Of a stretch of DNA of 64,000 nt, positions 27,701 to 38,441 are shown piece after piece. Position 1 is the first letter of the stretch; each line of letters opens with the position of its first letter. The notes beneath the pieces are model-generated. The model worked only from the letters and a program-made list of their open reading frames with translations. It searched no databases and was not told the DNA's origin. A program made the position numbers and the translations under genes. Location: positions 15,808,919-15,872,918 of the forward strand of contig CM076662.1 of the NCBI GenBank assembly GCA_038496675.1. The letters run 5' to 3'. Source of the stretch: Rachycentron canadum (taxonomy: Eukaryota; Chordata; Actinopteri; Carangiformes; Rachycentridae).

Positions 27701-30700
27701 GCGGCTCTCTTCATGGAGGTGCAACAAAGTGGTTGTTTCTACAGTTTCCCAGAACAGACAACCCAATTACTGGCTCCGGAGCTGAAGGGTTACTCAGTTG
27801 GGTGCAATCTGCAACCTCACCACTAGATGCCACTAAATCCCAAACTCTTCTGACACTTCTCAGTGACAAATGTTCTAGTTTTTCAACCTCCAGTTGGTGA
27901 TGCATGCCCTCTGTTAAAATTTTGAATCTCCAACCCTGATATCAGGTAACCCTGATAACTTGAACTGATGGTAAATATGTACTGTTTTCGCTACTGAGCG
28001 TACACAGAGATTTCTAGATGGAGTACTTAATTCATCCAAAAATGAAATTCAATATTTTCATTTTTTTTTTTTTTAAATGCACCTTTACTTTCACCTTCCT
28101 GCAAGTATTTCCTCTGTTGATCTACCAGAATTACCATCCACACTTCACACTACACACTACACTACACAAGTCTCTGCATGTGCGAGTGTCTGAACTACGG
28201 AAGTGCAGAATGCCAAGACGTGTGTGTTCGTGTGTCTCTGTTGTGCTGCTGTGAGTGGGCGAGAAACACATGTCAGCAATCCCAAATCATTGGGTGCAGT
28301 GAACTGACTCCTGTGGCTTGTTCTTGAGAAATTGTAATTCTGCTGGAAGATAAACACTATTGCAGATTTGTGCCATATCAATATAACAACCTTTTATCTT
28401 TATATTAGAGTTCATTATTCAAGTTTATTTTTATTTAATTTTATTTTTTTTTTGCCTTTGTTGTGATAGAGACAGGAAATTGGGGGAGAGAGACAGGGGA
28501 TGATAGGCCACCAGTCAGGATTGAGCCTTAATGGTATGTACTCTACCCAGTGAGTCACTGGGTCCTAATGTTGAGTTTTCTGTTTTAGAGAGGTATTGAG
28601 TTTGTAGTTTTTGGCACTGTTAAATTGTGGTACACATAGATTTTTTAGAGATTTTTCAGTGCTGTGTATATTTTGCTGTAAGTACTGTATGTGTACTGTG
28701 TGAGCCATGTCAAAGACAATTTTCTATTACTTTGTTTGACAAAGTATCTCTGCTTCATTTTCTAATGTTTATTGAACACAGTATACATGCTATTCTACAG
28801 TTAAGTCTGTGCTCACTGACATCAACAGGTAAAGTATTAATAACACCTCTATGGACAATGTAAGACAGTGCAACAGTACCACAAACTACTATACCCAGAA
28901 AAATGACTAGAAAAGGTCAATTAACATGTCTCTAAAACAAAAACTGAATCCTTGTGTGCATGTGTAAGTCCATGCATTTACATTCCTTTACATGTTGCTA
29001 CTAAACTTTGCCTAATTTCAGAGATTTAAGAAACTAATCAGTGTGTTCATTCTTCATGTAATCCCTCAGTTTACACAGGATTACACAGATTACTTGAAAC
29101 TGCAAATACAGATTAGAATATACATGTACACCCACTGAGTAGGTGTGATTAATATCACTGTTAGTTGTTAAAATAACCTACATACAAGATTTAGAGGTAA
29201 TGTTTCCTGCAGTGTTTCAAAGCCTTTACACTGCTCAACGCTCCAACTGTTAAAAAGTACCCAAATCTCTCTAATCTCATCCTGAGGGTTTCTTTTCTTT
29301 ATCTTTTTTTCTGAAGTTTTCACAGTGTTGCAACAATCTAGAAAAGCAGGGCAGATTTTATCAAGCATATCACTTCAGTGTGAGATACTTCAGTTATCTG
29401 TTACAGACACCTGCACAAGGTCATGAGCGGTGATGTGAGTTAACCACAAGCTCCTCTCTGCATGAGAAAAAAAAGTGAGGGACATATTGTGCAAAGTGCG
29501 AAAGTAGAAAACAGCAGCGTTCTATTCTACATACTCATCTGTATTCCTTTCCAAACCTCAGCTGTAGATCCTGATTGCTTTTCTATATACACTCCCCTGT
29601 CTATCACTCAGTGCTGTTTGACATTCTGTGAGGCTGCTGAGTTTCATCTCAGGGGGTGTCGGGGCAGAAATTGAGAGGCAGGATGCACGAAGTGGGAGCC
29701 CATTAAACAACTCAGGGACTGAGGAGGCAGAATGGTTAACAACCTGCATGACACAAGGAATTTGCCACATAGATGTGATATTGGTAAATAGTACATGATC
29801 TGATGTGCCAGTGTACTTCTGCTAAAGAAGGGATGTGATGCGAATGTGTTGGACAATATGTAAGAGATCATCATCTTGGCCTCTGGTATGAAGCAACAGA
29901 GAAATTATATCACATGTCTAGACATACATGATACAATAAAGACCAACCAAACTGTTGGTAAGGTCTCTGCTACACTTCTTGAAAGAAAGTAGAAAGCTCA
30001 CTACACTTGATCACTTTGGCTCATGTTTCATGAAGATTTAACGAAAAACCTCCTGCTAAATATGATCCAGGTAGAACAACTTGAGTAGGTGTAAACTGAG
30101 GAGTGTGCCATGGCGCAAGATTTTTTTGTTTTGTTTTAGGAGCCTTACATCATGATACATACACCTCCATAAAATTGGATAATACACCTATATAAAATAT
30201 AGTAATATGTTCCCAGTAGAGTTGTGCAGTGTGTGAGGCTACAGGATTTTATGACTATATAGCTAATCAAGGTTGAAACCAGAGGGTTTTAAGTAGAAGA
30301 AGCGAAAGCTGATTAATGGTCGATAGTTGTTTATTGCAAATATGCTCAGTTGCCGGTTTATCAGGTACATGTAGCTAAAACAAAACTAACACAGTCCAAC
30401 ACAACAGCCATGCAATAAACCCTCCTTCATGAAAGTTGTAATGTTTTAGTTGAACTGTTTTAGAGACTAGTTTCTTTATTTTTTTTATGGGGTTAGGGTT
30501 ATTATTATTATTATTATTGTTGTTATTAATTATTTTGTCCACCCTATTTATTGTGGTCTAGTTTAATACAGAAAAAAACATACAGTGACTTCAGACACAT
30601 TATGCTTACTTACATTTCACCAAATCATTAACTAAACTGTGTATATTTCCACCACTAATAGACTGTTAAAAACATCTGTCATCACAAGGGATGAAAAGTT

Positions 30701-31894
30701 TCCAGCAGAATGGCACATAGGTCAAAATACAGAAGGTGGGACAGGAGCAAGTTTCCATATTTAGACAGATGTAAATCTGAGGGAAATTACAGTCATTAAC
30801 TTTATCTAGCATGTGTGCTGCTTAAAAAACAATTTCTTATCTGACTGGGGTTCCTGATCGCTGAAAGTATTCAGTAAGCAGAGGATTAATATTTTGTGCA
30901 AGGGGAGCATTTTGAAAATAAAGCACGAGGTGCAAGTAAGAGAATCATGAGGAATGACCTGACTGTTATTATTGGTCTCTGAATACAAATCGTTTCCAAC
31001 TATTAGCACCTCTCTCACTCTCTGCCCAGGTCAGTATTCACCAGACACTAGAGGTCTTTGTCTTTCTGTTCATATATGGTGTGTTTGGGCTCTCGGGGCT
31101 TAATAGAAATTTTGAGGAAGTCTGAGTACAACAGGAAAGGGCTGTCACTTCCTGTCCAATGTTTTTAGGACAGACTTCAAGATGGAAAATCTGAGGACTG
31201 AGGACTAAAATGCAATGAATCCAAACCAAGTCCAACACAAATAACAGTCACAAAAAATGGGCAGCCTACACTAAAAATCGTGTAAACTCTCATTTTATTC
31301 TAGTGTTGTTTTCATTTATCTCTTGACTCAAAAACTATAATATTCTAAAGTTATACTTAGTTGTTAGAGATCGTAGTTAATAGATCATTCACTCATAGTG
31401 ATATTATCTCCTGAATCTGCAGCTCTCCTCTGCATTAAAAAGCTTTATAATGAGTTTCAGCTCACTGTTTATCTGCCCCCTCCAAACTTTACTGATTTTG
31501 TTCTCAGCTTGTTCAACAGCAGGCAGCAAACAGACACAGTGAGCACCAGGTGAATACAGTGGAGTATTTAGCAGCTGAGGAGATACTGAAGTAAAAAGAT
31601 CTGAAAACTACTTCTACCACTGACTATAGGCAGTAAATGTGGGTTTTCAGTATAATGTGTTAGAGAAGCTGATGATGAATAAGAATAAGGATGTGAGGAA
31701 GTGAGTAATCATACTGGGGATTGAGTCGCTGGCTACTTTGGGGTCCAAACCTGTGACGCGTTCACTATGGAGGTGTGAACTCACCTGAGACGCTCCTCCT
31801 CCTTCTTGCGTAACTTCATGTCCCTCTGCACCACCTGCAGCACATGCTCTGCTTCATTTTCTGTTAGTCCCGACAAGTCCAACTTCCGACCCAT
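9856..31894 (-). CDS. myrip: MYRIP / Slac2-c (exophilin 8), Rab27a-myosin VIIa linker, 16 coding exons
   Basis: Rab effector that tethers Rab27a-bearing melanosomes or secretory granules to myosin VIIa/Va and actin. Coding exons, 5' to 3': 31894-31785, 25027-24806, 22549-22413, 19122-19042, 18097-18000, 16808-16728, 16443-16300, 15931-15796, 15231-14687, 14293-12179, 11990-11934, 11319-11140, 10660-10499, 10280-10176, 10067-10007, 9872-9856. They sum to 4251 nt, 1416 aa, with every phase closing. Seen: N-terminus MGRKLDLSGLTENEAEHVLQ; a Slp/Slac2 zinc finger at residues about 60-107 (CIRCC, RQCRDCQYNVCKAC, CSVC); the helix SLEWFYTNVKKRFKRFGSAK; RVAEEAIDEAISKAE; WKSVDRLD; SPDGNWIAL; then the C-terminal TEVLKVLNATEELL, RLEEN, ISARIAAL and DTSRQMRRRLPAPPVK, all typical of MYRIP rather than melanophilin. 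The mammalian protein is about 860 aa; the excess lies in the 2115-nt exon. The last exon ends very early (EEKET then stop), and a second frame through it (PESLIQ, GSTST) also recalls the mammalian C-terminus, so the exact 3' end is uncertain. Confidence 0.93.
12179..14293 (-). other. myrip: giant acidic exon of myrip (705 codons) with internal repeats
   Basis: A single open 2115-nt exon in phase 0 on both sides, so it is skippable without a frameshift. It is very rich in Glu, Asp and Lys. Positionally it corresponds to the mammalian MYRIP region around TTEEKRRNRLYELAMKMSEKE, which is far shorter. It encodes four copies of a module built as an amphipathic Leu-rich helix followed by FSSTEDELDR-[VA]-G, plus a degenerate N-terminal copy (SSTPEEAL), then about 380 residues of low-complexity acidic sequence. 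The coding sense is the - strand: the opposite strand shows only Ser-rich shadow frames. Likely intrinsically disordered. Confidence 0.85.
13382..13858 (-). repeat. myrip: four-copy FSSTEDELDR protein repeat inside myrip
   Basis: Copies of the 12-residue core lie at 13823-13858 (FSSTDDELDKAG), 13670-13705 (FSSTEDELDRVG), 13535-13570 (FSSTEDELDRAG) and 13382-13417 (FSSTEDELDRVG). Spacing is 51, 45 and 51 residues. Each is preceded by a short helix with regularly spaced Leu (for example LTYKLCQLEKEV, LAVKVCRLAKQV). The Ser-Ser-Thr-Glu-Asp-Glu core matches the acidophilic kinase CK2 consensus. Confidence 0.85.
15932..24805 (-). other. myrip: myrip introns between the zinc-finger exon and the WKSVDRLD exon
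   Basis: Five small exons (listed under myrip) lie in this interval. The intronic rest, including 16809-17999, 18098-19041, 19123-22412 and 22550-24805, shows no further exon that I can support. Simple repeats occur near 22749-22790 (CA-rich) and 24701-24766. A possible interspersed-repeat fragment lies near 23850-23940. Confidence 0.5.
24701..24766. repeat. (CA)n / (CACACACG)n microsatellite
   Basis: A perfect CA run at 24701-24726 is followed by CACACACG-type units up to 24766, ending about 40 bp from the donor of the myrip zinc-finger exon. Confidence 0.95.
24806..25027 (-). other. myrip: myrip exon encoding the Rab-binding zinc finger
   Basis: This exon encodes residues about 37-110: a charged helix (ELKQELDEESSR) followed by a FYVE-related zinc finger. 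The cysteine pairs are C-x2-CC, C-x2-C, C-x2-C and C-x2-C, separated by FTFLRNPKRQ and RVYNKRDKAWL. The acceptor (ctccccacag) and donor (agcag/gtaagg) are clear. GC content is much higher than in the flanking introns, and dinucleotide repeats flank the exon on both sides. Confidence 0.9.
25110..25156. repeat. (TG)n(AG)n compound microsatellite
   Basis: Alternating TG then AG dinucleotides, about 80 bp upstream (in myrip orientation) of the zinc-finger exon acceptor. Confidence 0.95.
28440..28570. repeat. possible interspersed repeat fragment in a myrip intron
   Basis: The sequence around GACAGGAAATTGGGGGAGAG followed by a TATGTACTCTACCC segment resembles dispersed tRNA-like elements common in fish genomes. 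A similar fragment may lie at 23850-23940. Assigned by impression only. Confidence 0.3.
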
Positions 31895-31953
31895 CGCTGG
31901 CAACTGTCTGTCACTCAACCTCTCTGACCAATCAATCAGCTTATGGTTAACAT
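31785..31953 (-). other. myrip: myrip first coding exon with a short upstream ORF
   Basis: The acceptor (gtctcttctttag) ends at 31954. The exon opens with ATG, giving a 5-codon upstream ORF (MLTIS, stop) at 31936-31953, out of frame with the main start at 31894. The main ATG was chosen because MGRKLDLSGL matches the family N-terminus. The donor is ctcag/gtgag at 31785/31784. Confidence 0.7.
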
Positions 31954-33100
31954 CTAAAGAAGAGACGGCACATGAAAACAAAGAAAAACAGAAAATAACA
32001 CACATACAGTTATAGTTTATTGCTACTTTATACCTCATGTCCATGACATTTCAGGGGAAAGTCTCTTACTCCATTACATATATCTGACAGTTATACTGAC
32101 TATTTTTCAGATGAGGACATTAAAAAAAACATTATATTATAAAATACAATATATTCTGAATATTTACTACTTTTACTTGGATTCCATAGATTTGGGTGTC
32201 AGGAATTTAACCTGTAAATGAGTATTTGTACACAGTTGTATTGCTAATTTTAGTAAAGTTCCTCCATCACTGGTACAGTAGGTATATGATGCTGTAACAT
32301 ATGTGATGAGTTCCTAAGGTTTGAAAGAACTGATGCACAGGAGCCTTCTGAGATGTTATGATAGCTCCTGTGTCTTGAGCCTCTTTTCCCTTGAGACACA
32401 AAACTGAAAAAATGCTACATAAATCAACTTAAAAGCACAACAATTGACAGCATTGAAATGCAAACAATGCAAAAAAGTACTCCACTTCTGTATTCACGTG
32501 TGAAAGAATAACCAACTCCTGCCATTAGGTAATGTCATAGTATTATTGGTATTAAAAGAAAGTTCTTCAGACCCGCAAAGGTTTGGATAAGTAAATGTCT
32601 CCCTGATGTAAACCAAGCTCCCCTGCACCTGCTGCAGGAAAACCCTGTCTTCTTGGTGCAGGGTTTTAAATGTAGGCTGGAAGCTCACGTGAAAAAACCC
32701 TCCTGGTTGACCTGATATAGTTCAGGACTGAGTCCATAAGCACTAAAAACTCATTTTGACGTCCCACAAGCCACTTATACAACTAAATCAGGGGCATTAA
32801 CACCAAGCAGGATTTGGGATTTCTGCATTAGCATTCCTGAGGGGAATATCTGTCTCTCAGTCACACATGGTGTTTAAGACTTTTTTCTTAAATGATTGGA
32901 GCCTAAATGACAAAAAAAGCAGCCTGTCTGGGTGAATTCATATTGATGACCAGGAATATAAAGACCAGTGGTCACAGCTTTCATCCCGGCTGCTGACAAC
33001 AGGCATTATAATACCACGGTCTTTGAAACGATATTTCAGGCATTTTGCTTTTTAGTTTATTCTGAAAGAGTCACACAACATTAAATGAAGAAAAACTCAC

Positions 33101-33170
33101 CGATCTCTGGCTGAAACAACGACCCTCAGCCGCACACAGGGAAAGAGGCACAAATCAAACCCGTTCACAA
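33101..33170 (-). other. myrip: probable non-coding first exon of myrip
   Basis: On the - strand a consensus donor (gagatcg/gtgagt) lies at 33101/33100, upstream of the start-codon exon acceptor at 31954. The 5' limit is unknown; the minisatellite begins immediately upstream. No coding potential related to myrip is present, consistent with a 5'-UTR exon. Confidence 0.4.
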
Positions 33171-33876
33171 GTCTGAAGGAGACCAGAGTCCGGAGGAGTC
33201 CAGAGTCTGAAGGAGACCAGAGTCCGGAGGAGACCAGAGTCTGAAGACCAGAGTCCGGAGGAGTCCAGAGTTTGAAGGAGACCAGAGTCTGAAGACCAGA
33301 GTCCGGAGGAGACCAGAGTCCGGAGGAGTCCAGAGTCCGAAGGAGACCAGAGTCCGAAGGAGACCAGAGTCCGGAGGAGTCCAGAGTCCGGAGGAGTCCA
33401 GAGTTTAAAGGAGACCAGAGTCCGGAGGAGTCCAGAGTCCGGAGGAGTCCAGAGTCCGAAGGAGACCAGAGTCCGGAGGAGTCCAGAGTCTGAAGACCAG
33501 AGTCCGGAGGAGTCCAGAGTTTGAAGGAGACCAGAGTCTGAAGACCAGAGTCCGGAGGAGACCAGAGTCCGGAAGGAGACCAGAGTCCGGAGGAGACCAG
33601 AGTCCGGAGGAGTCCAGAGTCCGAAGGAGACCAGAGTCCGGAGGAGTCCAGAGTCCGGAGGAGACCAGAGTCCGAAGGAGACCAGAGTCCGAAGGAGACC
33701 AGAGTCCGGAGGAGTCCAGAGTCCGGAGGAGACCAGAGTCCAGAGGAGACCAGAGTCTGAAGGAGACCAGAGTCTGAAGACCCCAGAGTCCGGAGGAGTC
33801 CAGAGTCCGAAGGAGACCAGAGTCTGAAGGAGTCCAGAGTTTAAAGGAGACCAGAGTCCGGAGGAGACCAGAGTCC
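33171..33876. repeat. 17-bp minisatellite (about 40 units) at the myrip 5' end
   Basis: Tandem units of the type CAGAGTCCGGAGGAGTC / CAGAGTCCGAAGGAGAC, mostly 17 bp, with shorter 14-bp units (CAGAGTCTGAAGAC). Higher-order alternation of GGAGGAGTCC and GAAGGAGACC variants is visible. Most units carry a CpG inside TCCGGA or TCCGAA. Because three units make 51 bp, a long frame stays open on the - strand with a 17-residue period; I regard that frame as a by-product. Confidence 0.95.
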
Positions 33877-35825
33877 GGTCAGGACGGTCTTTTGAAGGGA
33901 GCTGGAGCAGGTCTGAGCGCTGCTCAGGGACAAAGTCAGGATAAACCTGGACCTGGTTCACTGCCACTGAACACAGGCAAGGAGGCGACGTGGAAGTTAT
34001 GAAGGCAAAAACAAAACAAAACAAAAAAACACTTAAACATGATCCATCAAGCGAAAACTGATTCAGATATAAACGTGTTAAAGGTTTATCTTTCTTTGGG
34101 TAAATTCCCAAACAAAATGTGTTGACTTTCTGGGACATACGTCGTCATGAGTAATAATTAAGTTGAGACCTTTGTCTTTATTCCCAGGGGATAAATCAGA
34201 GGCGGGAAACCTGCTGAGGACAACTAGAGGACAGGTGGAGAATTAAAATGGAGTAAATAGTCAGAGTTACCTATGTTTTCCTTGGTTTCTCTCTGAATTG
34301 TGTTTCTCCTGGAGGTTTAACTGTGGTTAATCTGCTGTCTACAAACTGTTTACAAATCTTTAATCTTGCCCTCATTTCATTAGGCCTGATCTTACTCAAG
34401 GTTCTTCCCAATACCATGCACACTGCACTGTTAGAGAAATCATGTGACTACTTGTAATGAAACATCTCTATTTGCCACAGTCTCTATTAAGGCCACGCAT
34501 GCAAATACTCTGCTCCAGAGATTTGATGGAACAATTTAGTCAGATCAAACACACACTTTTACAGTTACAGTGAGATAACAATCAGTAAAACAACACACCT
34601 TCAGGAGCTGAGAGGATGAACACAATTCATAGACATTAATTGCCATAATCTATAAGCCCATAGGTCTGCTGTACATTAAAGAGACATAATATTACATTAT
34701 TTTGATGGTTTCGCTTTATTTACAGAATGGAACTTATTCATAAAAGTTGCATGTATATGTTGTTGTTTTGTGTCCTACAGGTGTTTTATGTCTCTATTGG
34801 TCAATTGAGTTGGTCATCTCATGTCTCATGTTTTCCTTTTGAGTCTCTTTGTATTTGTTTCGTGTGCCTTTCAGTCATGTTCTGCAGGTGAAGCCGAACA
34901 CTGAGCTGAGGCTGTAGTTCACCTTCGCTATTTCCTTCATACAAGAGAGGAAAAGAGGTTGGCAAAAAATTTGCAGTCACTGCAGATACACACTGACATT
35001 CCTCTGCACAGATATTATGCTAAACACAACAATTTTTACAATGTACAGAATGCAATCATATGTGGGACAGCTGTGAAATCCATCCATGGGAAATGTATGG
35101 CAAATTAAAAGACAATGGTAGGGGATGTGAACTTCTCTGAAATATTTTCAGTGTAGTAAGACAGATGTAGTAAGAAAGATTACAATCAATTTTTTTGCAA
35201 TGTATTTCAAAACATAGTTTGTGTGTGTTTGTGAATCTGCTGTTGTGTAATTTCAATGGTTTGCCTCATTATTTTACAATACCAGTGGTTGTTAGGCAAT
35301 AACATATGATAAAATCTATGCAAAACGCAGCAGTTGCATGAAAATGACTATGCATACTGTCTAACCATCCTAAAATATTAAAAACCAGGTACATAAAACC
35401 CAAACTATCATGGATTAATACAACTGGGTTGAAGCAGAAATTGATAAGATTGATGAGATGTCTTAACAATATGTCAGCCAGTGTTTGTTTTTAATGTAGG
35501 AATGGATGTTATACAAGTACATGTTTGAAAAAGATGGCAAAAACATTTGTTATTAAATAAATTCAAACTTGTCAACATTTGGTGTATTTAAATGTGCTCC
35601 ATGAATCAATTGACTTGACTAAGGCACCAAAATCACTTTCAAAAACAACAGTAATTTTAGCATTAATTAACTCAGACACTCTTTATTATACGATCCACTA
35701 ATAAGCTGTAAGTTGCACTCTGTAAATATTAGACAAAAACTGGAAGCGATAGATAATTTTGAAAAGTAAACAGATACAGTAATGCCATATAAACCCCCTA
35801 AATTATACTGTAATTAGAAGCTGCA

Positions 35826-35985
35826 TCCATCCATTATCTATCTAGTTTATCTAGCTCATCTGTCAGGGTTGCAGGGGGCTGGAGCCAATCCCAGCTGACG
35901 TTGGGTGAGGGCAGGGTACATACAGAGACAAACAACCATTCATGCTCACATTCACACTAACCACTGCACCATGTGGACTGCACCG
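35826..35985 (-). mobile_element. SINE-like interspersed repeat fragment (reverse orientation)
   Basis: It begins with CATCCATCCATTATCTATCT and contains GGAGCCAATCCCAGCTGACGTTGGG and ACAAACAACCATTCATGCTCACATTCACACT. These are the reverse complement of the 3' half of the dispersed element at 61093-61375. It is internally deleted. I recognise the type as very common in teleosts but do not assign a family name. Confidence 0.7.
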
Positions 35986-37118
35986 CCCTAGAAACTGTAT
36001 ATTTGTCATGTCTTGTCCTTTTCTTCTATCTTTACTTATGAATTAGTTCATTAAGTCGGTTGATCTGTTAATGATTACACTGCCCAGATTTTGTTCAGAT
36101 TTACTAAGAATACTTTTGATTTAAATAGTCTTTTCTCATTTAACTGTTTAGGCCAAGTTTGGTAATACTTTCACATTTCAGCCTGCAAATTACAGTGTAA
36201 ATATGCTATAACTAGAATTAAGTATTGAGGACATACCAGTAGGTGAAAAGTAGGACATACAGGGGGATGAGATTGTTTCTCCCTATTATTGTGCTCACAA
36301 ACATACTGGTTTCCTGTTTTTTTGGGGGGTTTTTTTGACAAAAGAAGTGTTTGTTTACTACATCAGGGATATGGACAGAGTGGATAGATACCTTTTGCTT
36401 TTGCATTGTATTTTCTTATGAATGTTTTTGAATTTTCATGGTTTGAATATGCAGCTTGTTGTTTTAGCTGTTGCAGCACATTTGTCTTTGTTTGCCAACG
36501 TAGTTACCCTGTTTTTCCTATTTTTCCAAACTTGATAATCACTAACACTGTTACATTACTCCATTATTAATAAATATTAGGTGATTTAAAATGCAATTTC
36601 TTTGAGTTTTATGTGAGACAAAGTAACCCTCGTTTCCTTAGCTCTTGTCCTAGGCTTTAATCTAAATCATTATTCAAAAATGTTGTTCTTTGATCTTGTT
36701 TGAATTGATCTACTGAGTTTGTTCTTGATCTATTCAATGAGAATTAAGCTTACAATTAGTTGAAGTCTTTACTTCTGCTCTTGAATTTATAGATGGGAGG
36801 CAACAGAAGTGAAGACCATTATTTCAGACATAAATCTAAACCAGGAATTTAGGCGTTTGCTTTGGTTTATTTGACATCACAAGTTTATTTTATCTTAGAA
36901 TAAGGTTTAGTATCTACACCTCAGTGAACAGTTGCTAAGGATCATCATTTTCAGATTTCAACATTTTACTTTGCTCGTTACTGAAAAGGCTGAAATTGGA
37001 TCAATAACAGTTCTGAAAACTCCTTTCTTTTCTTTCCCTCTCTATTTTGTTTCTCCAGCCCGGGGACCATTCAGAGAAACCAGGGACCAGACAGGGGTTC
37101 ATATAGATACATGTATGG

Positions 37119-37162
37119 GTGGATGAATGGATGGATAGATGAATGGATGGATGGATGGATGG
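37119..37162. repeat. (GGAT)n microsatellite
   Basis: Imperfect GGATGAAT/GGATAGAT units ending in a run of perfect GGAT units. Tails of this kind often grow at the 3' end of the SINE-like elements seen elsewhere in the window. Confidence 0.9.
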
Positions 37163-38322
37163 TTCAAGCAAATGACAGTTACTTATCTTTTCCTTTTTCC
37201 TGCCTATTTGCATATTGGTGACAATTACTTGCCTTACTTACAAAGTTCATTGGTCTTTATGTCCAAATGTTTCTTCTGCTACGTGTACTAAAGTAAACAG
37301 TGAGTGATAGAAAACCTGCTCTGTTGAATAATGGGCTCACATTGTTTTACATTAACTGTTCCACTACAAATGCTATACATGTCACAACAAATTGTTTTAC
37401 ACAATCAATCAATGGAAGCTAAAACGTTTGTTCCATCATTTTTATGTTTTGTGTTTTTTTGGTCACAACTGTGTAACATTTGGACAAACACTAAAATTTA
37501 TAAATTGGCAAATAAAAAAATTGCTTAAGTTAGAAAACTGATGTAGAAATGAATTAAACCAGTATTAAGTTCTCAAAGATAACACAAGATAAAGGCCTCA
37601 AATAATAGCTGTAATATGGATTGTAATAAAAAAAAATAATAATAATAATATAATAAGTAAAAAATAAAGGAACGTGGGTAAAATCTAAATTTAGTGTTTG
37701 TTTAAACCACACTTACTCTAATGATGTTCTGTGTTCAAAATATTCAGTGAAATATAAAAATGATTTCAACAAAATATAAAGCATCAAAAGTTCTCAGCAT
37801 GGTGAAAGTTGCCTCTTTGATGGTGTTTTATTTTATTTATTATTCACATGAATCTTAAATAAAAAAGGCTTTCCTTAAAATGTATCACCCCAACTTATAA
37901 CAGCATTTTGAAAGACATACTGTGGTGATTAGGCATTAAAAAGTGTATACATTACACATAAAAAACTGATTGCATGTATTAGTTTTGTGTCTGTGAGAGA
38001 GCGATAGAAAGAGATGGCAGTTTCACATATGTTGTATTTATTTCTTGGTGTTTCTTAAGTTCTGTGTTGCGTCCTTGTTATTGTTCTATGTTAGTGGTTG
38101 ATGGTGCAACAACAGCCGCCACTCACCTGATGATTGTCTGATTGAACTGTTAGAAAACTTAATTAATGTCACATTTAAAACAAAGCCACCCAACATTCAT
38201 TCAGTAGCTACAGGACGGCTTTCCACACCAGCCAAGCCAGCCACAAATTCAGGTTCACAGAATAGAATGGATGTAGGAAAGACACTCCACTACCTTGACA
38301 CTTGTTATCAACACTTGACATC

Positions 38323-38441
38323 AACAAGGCTATTGTTGAGCATGACTTGGATCCTGTAGATGTGACTTGCTGATTTTAATGCCNAACAAGGCTGTTGCTG
38401 AGCATGACTTGGATCCTGTAGATGTGACTTGCTGATTTTAA
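38323..38441. repeat. direct 57-bp duplication separated by an ambiguous base
   Basis: 38323-38379 and 38385-38441 are near-identical (two visible differences near the left end: CTATTGTTGAG against CTGTTGCTGAG), separated by ATGCC-type sequence with an N at 38384. It may be a real tandem duplication or a gap-closing artefact. Confidence 0.85.

Larger units (their letters stand above)
25028..31784 (-). other. myrip: largest myrip intron
   Basis: Intron of about 6.8 kb between the start-codon exon and the zinc-finger exon. No coding sequence was recognised on either strand. It contains a (TG)n(AG)n tract at 25110-25156, a short CA tract near 25254-25272, a repeat-like segment near 28440-28570, an ATT trinucleotide run near 30500-30520, and otherwise AT-rich unique sequence. 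Confidence 0.6.

Noticed and set aside
33155..34138. 327-residue open frame on the - strand with SGLWSPPDSGLLRTL-type repeats
   Set aside because: It is the translation of the 17-bp minisatellite (three units = 51 bp keep the frame open). Its start lies in unrelated sequence and no family is recognisable.
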